Positions 1 through 10,087 of a stretch of 64,000 nt of DNA are shown in pieces. The notes under the pieces are model-generated. The model did not search any database, was not told the DNA's origin, and saw only the letters and a program-made list of their open reading frames with translations. Each line of letters begins with the position of its first letter. Position 1 is the stretch's first letter. The position numbers were made by a program, and so were the translations under genes. The stretch comes from Hirsutella rhossiliensis (taxonomy: Eukaryota > Ascomycota > Sordariomycetes > Hypocreales > Ophiocordycipitaceae). The stretch spans positions 434,001 through 498,000 of the forward strand of contig NW_025408672.1 in the NCBI RefSeq assembly GCF_020360975.1, written 5' to 3'.

Positions 1-2196
1 GAGACTAGTTTTTCTAGGCCTAGAAAGACTACCTAGCCTTATACGAGGAGATAGGGTCTTTTAAAGAGGTCCTTAAGGAAAAGGTAAGAGGAAAATAGGT
101 CCTTAGCTATAAGTAGGTCTTTATCTATAAGACTAATAAATATAGCTTCCTTTAAAAGTATAAAGCCTAGCTAGTTATCTATAGGAATTAATAAGAAAAG
201 GGGGATCTACTTATTAAGGCAACTACCCTAGTAGGGATATCTTTTCGGACCCTTATAGCTATAGCAGCAGAATTCGACCTCGAGCTCGATTAGATAGATA
301 TAGTTAACGCCTTCGTTAACTGCCCTCTTAAGGAAGAAGAAGTTATCTATATACGACTTCCTCTTAGTTTCTAATAACTAAGAAAGGTTCTATAGCTTAG
401 GAAAGCTCTATACGGACTACGAAGATCACCCCTTCTTTTATAATAGTATTTAATAGGTTCCCTTAAACCCCTAGGCTTTACGAAAGTCCCTTAGGAACCG
501 TGTATAATATAGAAGGGTAAAATCACGGTCTTCTTCTACGTTAACGATATTATCTAGGCCTACCTAAAAGAGGAAGAAGCTACTACTAGGGAGGCTATAT
601 AAGGCCTATAATAAAGGTATAAGATAACTAGGCTAGGGGAGCTAAAGTAGTTCCTAGGGATATAAATCCTTCGGAATAGGTCCTAACGGACTATCTAGCT
701 TACCTAAGACGCCTATATTAATAAGGTCGCTTATAAATTCCTCTTTAATTCCCTCGATACGAAGCTTCCCTCTACGCCTATATTAGACGAAGGGCTTTTA
801 CCTAATCCGTCCTTTTAAGCTAGGGAGTAAGAGAAACACTAATATTAATAAAAGGTAGGCTCCTTGCTTTTTTTAGCTATTTCTACTAGACCGGATATCT
901 CTTTTATAGTCTCCTAGCTAACTAAGCATAACTAGAATCCTAGCCCTAGGCATTAAGAAGTAGTAGATAGAGCTATCCTTTATCTCTATTTAATAAGATT
1001 ATATAGTCTACGCCTAAGAGGGTAGGGAAGGAAATAAGCTGCCGAAATCTTCCTTTATTTAAGCGATTCGTCCTTTACGGATAATTCCTTAGATAGAAAG
1101 AGCTTATAAGGGTATATTATATCCCTTTTTAAAGGAACTATTACTTAGAGAGCTTCGAAGCAAGCTACCGTTATAACTTTTAGTATAGAGGCAGAGCTAC
1201 TAGCTCTTTTAAAAGCGTTAAAAGAAGCGATTTTACTTAGCTAGCTACTAATATCTTTACGACTATAAATTCCGTCCCTATTAGCTATAAAATACGATAA
1301 TACGTAGACTATATAGATTCTTATAGAGGAAAATAGCAAGCTATCGACCTAGCTATCCTTAGAAGCCCGCTTTAAGAGTCTATAAGAGGAGCTAATAGTA
1401 TATAGGAGGAAGGAGACGTCTATAGCTAAAGAGAGGAATTAGGACTTATCCTAGAGGAGGGCCCCTAGCTTAATTAGGACTTATTCTTCTTAAAGGCCCC
1501 TTTTTTAGGGACTTATCCTTAGAGAAGCCCCCCTTTCTTATAGGACTTAATTTCCTTCTTAAGGCCCCTTTTCCTAAAGTAGGTCTAAAAGAGCCCGGGG
1601 TTAAAACCTAGATTTCTCGAGTAAGGGATAAGTATAAACTAAGACCTCCTCTATACGCTTACCGGCCTAGGTATTTAGCTTTACCCTTTCTATAAGGGCA
1701 GGCTATAGCTAAGGGGGTATATCGCGAAGCGTAGCTTAATTTTATAGTTCTCGGAGATATCCCTTAGTATAAGGGACCTAGGAAGCTAAAAAAACAGGTT
1801 TTAAGGAAGGAGCTAAAAGAAGGTATAGAGAGGAGGGTAAGGGTAAAAGGGGAAGTAAAAGTAGCGATAGCTTCCTATAGAGGTAGCGAAAGATAAGACG
1901 GATATACCGGCAACGGCTAAAAAGGAAGGGAAAAACTAGTAAAAAGCTCGGTAGTCGAAAGGATATTAGTAGCTTCTTTAAGCAGGATCTTCTTTATTAA
2001 TTAAGATGCTAGATAGGTATAAAGAGGGGCGTTAGATAAAGGAAAGAAAGAGAATTAAGGTAATATAATAATTACTCCCTTACTATAATTACTACTCCTA
2101 TAAGAATTAAATCTCTCTACCCTACCTATCTAACCCCTTACTTTTAATTTTACCTTTATATATTTTTATATACTTCTTATATCTCTCTTTACGAGA
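1..2196 (+). mobile_element. RIP-degraded Ty1/copia retrotransposon remnant C1 (pol 3' part plus 3' LTR)
   Basis: This is the 3' half of a copia element that begins outside the window. It aligns by eye, base for base, with the reverse-strand element C4 (28709-34963) and with C2, C6 and C7. The reverse transcriptase region is recognisable: positions 537-548 read Tyr-Val-Asn-Asp, which corresponds to the YVDD catalytic motif still intact in C4, so a G-to-A change has replaced the first Asp. RNase H-like sequence follows, then a purine tract (1711-1719) and the LTR. Stop codons occur throughout and CpA/TpG are almost missing, as expected after RIP. It is followed by sequence also found at 14030-14211, so C1 probably inserted into that repeat. 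Confidence 0.85.
1720..2196 (+). repeat. 3' LTR of copia C1
   Basis: This is a 477-bp RIP-mutated copy of the copia LTR, directly after the polypurine tract AAGGGGGTA. It starts TATCGCGAAG (TGTCGCGAAG in the less mutated copies) and ends TTTACGAGA. Its length matches the 476-bp LTRs of C4. Confidence 0.85.
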
Positions 2197-2403
2197 ATAA
2201 TAAGTAAGTTTATAAGTATCTTTTATAACGCTATTCTTTTAATATATTATTTAGCCCCTTATATACTCGTTATAAATTTTAGACGAAATCCTACCCTATA
2301 CCCCTTCGACCGATCCTTTTACTTACGTTATTAATAACCGGATCCTAGGCTTATTACTTATTCCTTTTAATAATAACTACTATACTATAAGGGTAAAAGA
2401 TAA
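2197..2403 (+). repeat. fragment of dispersed repeat Y
   Basis: About 180 bp here match 14030-14211 closely, apart from C/T and G/A differences. No coding potential is visible. The last ~25 bp before 2404 are not assigned. The match shows that this stretch is mobile or duplicated sequence, and that C1 and the chromovirus G2 flank it. Confidence 0.6.
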
Positions 2404-2589
2404 TATAAAAGTCTTTAACTATTATAAGTTATAAGCTTAGGCTATAGCTTAAGCTATATAGTTATATATAAAGGGCCGAATCATATATATATATATATAG
2501 GCTAGCTATATATAAAAGAGCTTTATATAGCTTATTAATATTATCTTATAAATAGTACTTATATATATACCTTTACTTACTCTATAATA
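2404..2589 (+). repeat. 5' LTR of chromovirus G2
   Basis: This is a 186-bp sequence beginning TATAAAAGTC and ending CTATAATA. It aligns with the reverse-strand LTRs of G1 after allowing C-to-T and G-to-A changes. The downstream internal start ATAAGCTATTAACTAATA is shared with G1 and with the LTR at 17377. Confidence 0.7.
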
Positions 2590-2964
2590 ATATAAGCTAT
2601 TAACTAATAAATCTAATAAATATCTCCTTAAAAAGGGTGCTACCTCCTTAAGGGAGTACCTTACTACTCCTTAAGTAAATAGAAGGTATTATAGCTAACT
2701 TAGAAGTAATTAGAAATATAACGGCTAGTAAGAAGAATAAGGTTCTTACTATACTAAGGGAGCTATTTATAAGACTAACGTTAACCCCTATAACTTTAAT
2801 AATATTAGTTATAGTAGCGGTACTATTAATTTAAAAGCTACTTCCTTAGCTAACTTAAGATAGTAAGCCTAAGTCTTTTTACTTCTTTCTTAGCTAGCTA
2901 TAGATAAAGTTTATAATAAATAAGAAATAGGGCTTAAATAGCTTTTATAATATAGTATAGTATT

Positions 2965-3149
2965 TATTACGGAGTAGGCAGAGGCGTGCGCGTAGGTGCC
3001 GTCCGTAGGATAATATTAATAAGCTATATAGAGCTCTTCTATGCGCGGCTAGCCCGCCCCTATACTTATAGGATCCGGCCCTCCGCACGTAACTATATAG
3101 CTTAGGCCGCGGCCTAAGCCTATTACTATAATAGTTAAAGACTCTTATA
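2965..3149 (-). repeat. 3' LTR of chromovirus G1
   Basis: This 185-bp LTR pairs with 9035-9220. On the reverse strand it begins TATAAGAGTC, directly after a purine-rich tract (complement of 3150-3165) that would prime plus-strand synthesis. Confidence 0.85.
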
Positions 3150-3448
3150 TAATGCCTCCCTCGAGCGCGGCGTAGTGCTGCCTATTAACGGCTCCGTATA
3201 ATTGGGCCCGTGCCGCGGCTCTTCCCTGCCCTTTCCCGTTAATAGGGCCGGCCCTACTAGCCCTATTATCCCCGCGCCCGTTAGCCTAGGCAGCCGGGAC
3301 CCGGCTCTATACTCGTCGGCCGGCTAGCCGTTTAAATAGGGGCGTAACCTATTATATACGCCCCTAGGTAGCTAGCGGCTAGTCCGGACCTACGTAAGCC
3401 TTAGGTTACCCGTCCCCTTTACCTTAGGTAGTATCCTCTACTAAGGGG

Positions 3449-4620
3449 TATATAAAGCGGCATCCCCCCTTTCCTCCTTCCCTTCCTTCTCTCCCTTCTT
3501 TAACCGTAGTAGTAGCATTAATAGGTAAGTTCCGCTCTACCTAGGGCGTTAGTCCGTTCCTAGCTATACGGGCCGCTCTATTAACGTATGCTCGCAGTAG
3601 TAGCGGCAGTAGCAATAATAGCCCTAATAATAATAATAACTCTAACTAGTAAGTTCCGCGCCTTATAGAGCGGGAGGCCGTATTCCGTTGTGCTAACTTC
3701 CGCGATAGATATATCCGCCTCTCCCTCTCCTACCTCCTCCTTCTCGGAGCGTACGGAGTTATTCGTCGACGCCGTGCTAGCCGCGGCCGACGACGACTCC
3801 GCCGCTGCCGCCGCTCCTGCCCGCGCCGCTACCACCGCTCCTACCGCCGCCGCCGCCGCCTCTACTACGCTATTCGCTCTCACGTCGCCCCTTAGGGTAA
3901 CGACGCCGTCCCCGCCGCCACCCGTAACGCCCGGCCCCTCGGCCCCCGCCTCCGTCTCCGCTACCCCCGTAAGTCCGTAGTTAGGCAAGCGTAATAGACG
4001 TTGTCCGCTAACCTCCTATAGTATAAGCGCTAAGTATAGGCCGGCGCCGCCCGCTCGGCCCCTATGCGTTATGCGTCGTAGGGCTCGACTACTCCGACTG
4101 GGCCGGGCGCCGCCGCGGCGCGGCTGCTACTAGTGCGCGCGAGCCGGCCGCGCCTATAAGGCGGCGCCTCCCGTCCTACTCGCTACGGCGTCGGCAGAAG
4201 GCCGGCTTACGGGTAGGCGGGGGGCTACTAAGAAGCGCCTTACCGCCGCCGCCGCCGCCTACCGTAACCTCCGCGCCCTCGAGCGATAGGGCCTTATGCC
4301 TAAGTAAGTCCTACTCCTCCGCTCCCCTATTTCCGCCTCTAACGTACCTAGCGCTAGGGATACTGCCTCTATCGCCTTATCGGCGGTCCCCTTAGCCGTG
4401 CCCGCCTCCGCTACCGCCGCTGCCCCTACCGCCGCCGCTAGCCGCCGCCCCTCTACCCTAGGAGCCGCCGCCGCCGCCGACTAGCTTACGGGCTTAGAGG
4501 GCCGCCTTAGCGCCCTAAAGACCGCCGCCGCCGCTAATAAGAAGGAGGAGGCTAATAAGGATAACGATAACGAAGATAATAATAATAATAACGATAAGGA
4601 ATAGGCCTAGGTAGTCTAGG
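3449..4620 (+). pseudogene. Antisense, intron-containing gene-like unit inside chromovirus G1
   Basis: This stretch lies between the G1 chromodomain and its 3' LTR and reads as a gene on the strand opposite to gag-pol. A TATATAAA box (3449-3456) is followed by a pyrimidine tract (3461-3505) and by GTAAGT donors at 3525, 3649, 3969 and 4304. The intron starting at 3969 has a branch site GCTAAC (4007-4012) and an acceptor at 4021 or 4034. An open frame at 3690-3968 encodes a Ser/Ala/Pro-rich segment. After the intron a frame with Cys- and Arg-rich sequence (a CxxCARAGR-like motif, one Cys replaced) runs to KKRLTAAAAAYRNLRALER. A final exon ends in LTGLEGRLSAL followed by an Asn/Asp/Lys-rich tail. 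The same parts can be read in G2, so it belongs to the element family. The function is unknown. The start codon is not identified and at least three RIP stops interrupt it. Confidence 0.45.
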
Positions 4621-4789
4621 GGCTCCGCCCTATAATAAACGCTATTTTTATCTCTGCTTATACTATTACGCTTATATTGCTTATATTGCCGTAACTGCCC
4701 CCTCCGCTATGCCTACTTCGTGGTCTTAGCCTAGGCTACTATCGGTAGTCCGCTAGTTTATCGTTCTCGTCTACCGTTCCGAATAAGGC

Positions 4790-7700
4790 TTTAAACTTAT
4801 CGAGGGCTATAGTTCCCGTAAACTTACGTGCGGGTTCCTACGTAGGGTCGAGATACCCGCGCTACTTAACGAGGACCTCCCGGCGTTTCCCCCTACCGAC
4901 CTTTTTCTAGCGCGCGGCCCGTATCTCTTCGACCTTAAACTCGTCCTCTCCCTCTACCTCGATTACGGGCGGTTAGGCGTCCGCTGCTTCTTATCCGGGT
5001 AGCGGGTTAAAAGAGGCTCTATAAAGGAGGTCTACGTTAATCTTATTATAAACCCCCGTTAGGAGACTATCGAGCTCTATAACCTATAGGCTAATAACCC
5101 TCTATACTATAAACTTCGCGTATAGCTAGTTAAGCTTCTTCTTTAGTCGTGCCGACCTATAGTTACGGAGGTCTAGCTATACCTTATCTCCTACCGCGAA
5201 CCTATCTACTAGGGCCTTAGTTTTATTAGCGTGCCGCTCCTAATCTTACGCCGCGGCGGCTATCGCGGATTAGCAATAATCCGTAGTCTCCTATAGCTTT
5301 CGTACGAACGCGGAGGCGCGGCCCTCTAGTAACGCATTGCTATACTACTCCGCCGCCACGTCTACGGTAAAGGGAACTAATAAGGGTAGTTCGAAGCTAT
5401 GCGTTATAAAGAAAGGGGCTATCCTAATAGAGGTATATAGTCTACTATTTAACGTAAGTTAGGCCGCGGGGAGCTACCGGTCCTAGTCTACTTAGTTACG
5501 GGCTATAATAGCCCGTAGGTAAGCCTACGCCTCTTAGTTAACCCTCTCGGGCCCTCCGTTAGTCTATAGGTAATATACTATACTAAGTAGCTACGTAATC
5601 TAAAGCAGCTAGTATAGGTGCTACTAAAAGCGGCTAGTCTAATTCGATCCTCTATCGCTTATAATAGAGGCTAGCTAGCTATACGAGCGGGCCTAGTACT
5701 ATAGGAAGCGCTTTACGTAGGACTCTATATCTATAGACGGCATCGGCTCTAATACTATAGACTTACTAAGTCGGTCCTTAATTACCTATATATAGCGGTT
5801 GCCGCCCTCTATAAGTAGGAGGTCCGTTATAAAGTCTATCTATATATACGTATAGAACCGGTCGGGCACCGGAAGCCACTTAAGCAGCCCCTTAAGCTAC
5901 GCCCTTTAGATCTTCGTGCGGCCGTAGATATCGTAGTTACGGAGGAAGCGATAAACGTAGTGCTATAGGAGGGGCCAGTAAAAGTCCCTCGTAAGGCCTA
6001 CTACTATGCCCTGTCTACCTAGGTAACCTACGACGCTAGAGTTATAGATAAGTTAGACTAGCCTCCCTCGGAGCTTATTCCGTTCGTCTAGCTCCGGCGG
6101 TCCCTCCTTCTCCTTAGCTTCCGTGGTATACGGTGCGCCTAGTACCTATAGTCTCCCCCGCTAGCGTAGATGCCCCCGTAGGTCGATATAGCAGTCGGCT
6201 ACCTATACTTTTAGCTTTAGCTTTAGATCTAGGCGTCGAGCGCCGGACTTAACGGCGCGGCGCATGCCCTCGTAGGTACGGTCTAGAGCCGCTATCCTAT
6301 CCTATAAGCGTTATAGGGCCTTATCTTAGAACACTCTCGCCGCGCGCGCCCCTAGGCCGGTCTATCCCTCCTCGCCGGACTAAGGTAAGGGCGCGGGGGG
6401 AAGCTTATTCGCTAGCACCGCGTCTTCCTCTACTAAGGAAGCTCCTATATAAGTCCGTAGTGCTTCCTATAGGATAAGCTATAGATCCCGGGCCTCGATG
6501 TCCGCTCCCGTCGGCCGGTCCTAGATACTCCGCCTAGCGGGCTTGCCGCTCCGAGAGGTGCTAGCGAGTTATAAAGTACTCGAGGTTCCTATAGTCTATA
6601 AGAACCTCGAAGCTCTTATAGCTCTAGAGCTCCGCTTACTATTGCTCGAGGTAGCTAATAATCGCTAGTATCTCCTTATCGTAAATAGCATAATTCCGCT
6701 TTACTAGGGTTAGCTTACAGGAGTAGAACGCTACCGGTTGCTTCCGCCTATCTACCTCCTAAGAGAGCGTTCCTCTAAGTGCCTAGCCGCTATAGTCCGC
6801 TTTAACTAACGTAGACCGGTCGAAGTCCTACTAGAGTAGTACCGGGGCTTAAGAGAATAGGTCCTTAAGCGTATAGAACGCTCCTTCCTATACGGGCCCC
6901 TAGCGAAAGGCGGTCCGCTTCCCGGTAATCTCGTTTAAGGGCATTATAATATAGGAGAAGCCCCTAATAAACATCCTATAATAGTTCGCGAACCTAAGGA
7001 AGCTCTATACGCCTATCTACGTAGTTAGGGCAGCTTAGTCCCGAATCGCCTAGATCTTTATAGGGTCCGCCTATATACTTACGCCTACGTAGATAATAAA
7101 GCCTAGGTACTTAACCCTCTTAACCCTAAATTCGCACTTATCTAGGTCGAGGTAGAGCCTATAAAGTTAGAGGCGCTCTAGGACCCTCCGTACTTTCCGT
7201 ATATAGTCCTCGTAGGAGCCGCTCGTATAGATAAGGATATTATCTATATATACGGAGGCGAACTCGTTAAGGAAGTCCTAAAGCACGTTATTAATATAAC
7301 GCTAGAAGGTAGCGGGCGCTCCTAAGAGGCCGAAGGGCGTTATAAGCTACTCGAATAAGCCGTAGCGTATACGGAACGCTGTCTTCTACTCGTTACCCTC
7401 TAAGATCTATACCTTATAGAACGCCTGTTTTATATCTAGCTTCGTAAACTACTTTGCCTTCGAAAGGTTACGGAGCGTATCTAAGATTAGGGGTAAGGGG
7501 TAGCGGTCCGGCCTCGTAATTATGTTTAGGGCCCTATAGTCGCAATAGAACCGTATCCCGCCCCCTAGTTTACGTACGAATAGGACCGTCGCTCCTACTT
7601 CGGAGCTGCTTACTTAAATAAAAGCCTTATCTAGGAGGTCCCTTAGCGTCTTCTTTAGCACTAGTAGCTCCGCGTATAATATACTATATAGCGGTCCGAA

Positions 7701-9034
7701 CGGTACGGGCAGTTCCTGCCCCTTCTTATTAGTGCGGAGTACGATCCTATAGTCTACCCTTAGCTTATACGGGTTAAGCTTATCCGCTTCCTAGGACTCG
7801 AATAGCGGTAGGAGGTCGTAAAAGCGCTCCGGTATCTATTGCCGTAGCTTAGAGGGCGACTTTAGCTTCTTCGTCCGGAGGGCCTTATCGATGTCCGCTA
7901 GGCTAACTACGTAGACCGCTACGTTAGCCGCTGCCCGGCCTTGCCCCCGCTCTTATCGCGCTTAAGGCGCCCTTTACTCGCCTTAGGGCGATCTTTTCTA
8001 CCGGCACTTATATCTCTCGCGTAAGCGCCTCGTTAACTACGGCGTAGCACTAGTAGCCCTTATCTATAAGGGCGGCAATAGGTAAGGAGTTATTAATTAT
8101 AACCTATATTAAAGTAGGCTCCTCTTTTATACGGGCGGATAATTCTTCCTTTTCCTTTGCTAGTGCTAGTAATTAGGGCTCTAGAGCCCGTCTTTGCTCC
8201 GGAGCTACTTTTTTTCCTCCGGGCCTAGGGGGGCGGAGTCCTCCTTATCGTCTAAGGCGAGGAGCGGTTCTATCTTCGCTACTCGAACCGCTACGGGCCG
8301 CTTAGCTAAAAGGAAGGGGCATTTTAATATAAAGTACGTAGATACTCTATAACGTAGGCAGCGGCTATTAGCCTTCCTCTTCCTAATTTCCTCGCTCGTT
8401 ACCTACTTCGCCCGCTACTTAGAGTGCGGGGCGGTGTAGGGGGTAGTCGACGGCGTCTTCTTACCGCGTCTAGCCCGGTCTATGCGGGTAGCCGATATTA
8501 GGGTGTCCCCGTCCGTGTCGATAGCCGGTTATTTATCTTACGGAGGGGCGGTGATCCCGTCGCCGCTATACGGCGTGCGCTTACGGAGCTTCTAGAAACG
8601 CGGCGTCTGCTCGTAGCCCTAAGCTACCTTTATTAACCGGCTTACGTACTCGCCGTAGTTAGTAGGTATAATTACGGGGATAAGCAGCTCCCGTAGGGCC
8701 GGCGTGATCGAATTCCGTAGCTATATAAGCTTCGCGCTGTCTTCCTATACCGTAGTCCCCGCTGCCGTAGGCGTCTCTGGGAGCGGCTTCCTCGTCGGTA
8801 GTGTCGCCGCCGTAACCGGCGTTGCGGAGGCCGTAGGGGTTAAAGCCGGTCTCGTAGACGGCTCCCCTAGTATAGCGAGAACCTCGTCCTTCTCGCTAGC
8901 CGTCGCGCTTCTAATCGCTTCTAGGATAGCTGCGATACTTCCTATCCGTCTAGGGAGGGGCGGAGTACTTCCTCGAGGGGGAGGCGCCCTCTTTAGAGAG
9001 ATATCTATTAGATCTATTAATTAATAGCTTATAC
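4790..9034 (-). pseudogene. RIP-inactivated gag-pol of chromovirus G1 (gag, protease, RT, RNase H, integrase, chromodomain)
   Basis: Reverse-strand translation with stops ignored shows the domains in order. The gag zinc knuckle (about 8323-8363) reads CLRYRVSTYFILKC: the CX2CX4HX4C spacing is kept but the second Cys and the His are Tyr. Protease near 8050-8090 reads ALIDKG. RT near 7180-7500 includes LDIKQAFYKV, TPFGLLG and VYIDNILIYT, where the catalytic DD is DN. The integrase HHCC region (5909-6060) reads GYLGRQGIVVGLTRDFYW and RNYDIYGRTKI, so both Cys ligands are Tyr. The chromodomain (about 4790-4955) reads VEEIRAAR, VLVK, RGYLDPT and EPARKF, with stops at two expected Trp codons. Every substitution is the C-to-T or G-to-A type that RIP makes, so no function remains. 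Confidence 0.8.
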
Positions 9035-9220
9035 TATCACGGAGTAGGCAGAGGCGTACGCGTAGGTGCCGTCCGTAGGATAATGTTAATAAGCTATATA
9101 GAGCTCTTCTATACGCGGCTAGCCCGCCCCTATACTTACGGGATCCGGCCCTCCGCACGTAACTACACGGCTTAGGCCGCGGCCTAAGCCTATCACCTAT
9201 AATAGTTAAAGACTCTTATA
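9035..9220 (-). repeat. 5' LTR of chromovirus G1
   Basis: This 186-bp LTR is nearly the same as 2965-3149. It is followed on the right by the target duplication GTATT (9221-9225). Confidence 0.85.
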
Positions 9221-9259
9221 GTATTCGCTCCTTTATACACTACTAAAGCCCTAGATATA

Positions 9260-10087
9260 CTTAGAAGCCTTTTATAACGTATAGCTATACTAGTGCCTTA
9301 GCTACCTAGGGATCTTTAGTAACGAGCTAGCTAACTAGCTAGCTAAAAGAGGCTTAGGGGCCCCTACCTAAGGGACCCCCTTAGTCTTTATTAGCTACTT
9401 ATAAAGAAAGGTCCGGTAAGCTACTAAGGACTATTAAAAGGGACTCTAAGCTACTAAGGCGGCTAAAGGCCCTAGGGCTAAGGGCCTAGGTAAGTACTAT
9501 ACGTTTATTTAAAAGACCCCCCGCCTAGCCCTTAGCCTAGAAAAGGACCTTATAAGGAGGCCTAGGCCGACCCTCTTAGTCTTTTACTAGCTCTTTTTTA
9601 AGGCTAGCTTTTTATTTTCCTTCTTAAAAAGAACTAATAAAGTAGACTAAGACGACTACCGCTATAGCTAAGGAAGGTATACGGCTAAGCACCTTATCCT
9701 AAGGTGCCCGAACTATAGGAGGGAAAGAGAGGTCCTTTACTAGACCTCTAAGAGATCGAAGGGGGCCCTTAGCCTACCTATTCTCTATAGCTCTAAGGAA
9801 GGAAGGGAAGCCCTTCTAACCTTCTTAGCTAAAATAGAGATAAGGAAGGTTAAGTAGCTTAAAAAGGAGTAACCTAGGGGCCTTAGGGCCCTTAAAGGGG
9901 AAAATCACTACGTAGGAGGAACTAAATTAACCTTTCCTTTATTATTGCCTTTATAGCTACCCTTTCCTTAATTAGTTATAAGCCCCTACGCTCTATAGTT
10001 AGCTAAAACTACTAATAGGGGCCTAGGCCCTTACTAGCCTTACTATAGCTCTAAAGACTATATATAAGTAATAATATAAAGAAGAAA
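9260..10087 (+). mobile_element. Dispersed repeat D, copy 1 (possible non-LTR retroposon)
   Basis: This 828-bp insertion interrupts the G2 gag sequence. It is flanked by a near-perfect 15-bp direct repeat, AAAGCCYTAGATATA (9245-9259 and 10088-10102), differing at one C/T site. A target duplication of that length fits a LINE- or SINE-type insertion better than an LTR element or hAT. The right end is A-rich (AAAGAAGAAAAAA). A perfect 7-bp-stem hairpin, CACCTTA/TAAGGTG, lies at 9690-9706. No protein domain is recognised. A second copy, reversed and truncated, is at 37545-38195. Confidence 0.6.

Larger units (their letters stand above)
2965..9220 (-). mobile_element. Complete Ty3/gypsy chromovirus G1 (reverse orientation) with 5-bp target duplication
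   Basis: This is a 6256-bp element bounded by LTRs at 2965-3149 and 9035-9220 and by the direct repeat GTATT (2960-2964 and 9221-9225). It is inserted in the gag region of G2. On the reverse strand the order is 5' LTR, gag, protease, RT, RNase H, integrase, chromodomain, an extra ~1.5-kb region and 3' LTR. It is much more GC-rich than its neighbours, yet CpA/TpG are still depleted: RIP has consumed CpA while leaving CpG, CpC and CpT. The two LTRs differ by about eleven transitions and one indel, so it is younger than G2. It cannot be active because the frames carry many TAG/TAA stops at former Trp and Gln codons. Confidence 0.85.

Noticed and set aside
3581..3988. Reverse-strand frame of 135 codons, Gly/Ala/Val-rich
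   Set aside because: It is the mirror of the plus-strand Ser/Ala/Pro frame at 3690-3968. The plus frame has donor and branch signals and a recognisable counterpart in G2, while this one has none.
8704..9024. Plus-strand frame of 106 codons near the right end of G1
   Set aside because: It is antisense to the gag start of G1 and exists because RIP removes TpG/CpA without creating stops in this frame. It shows no gene signals.
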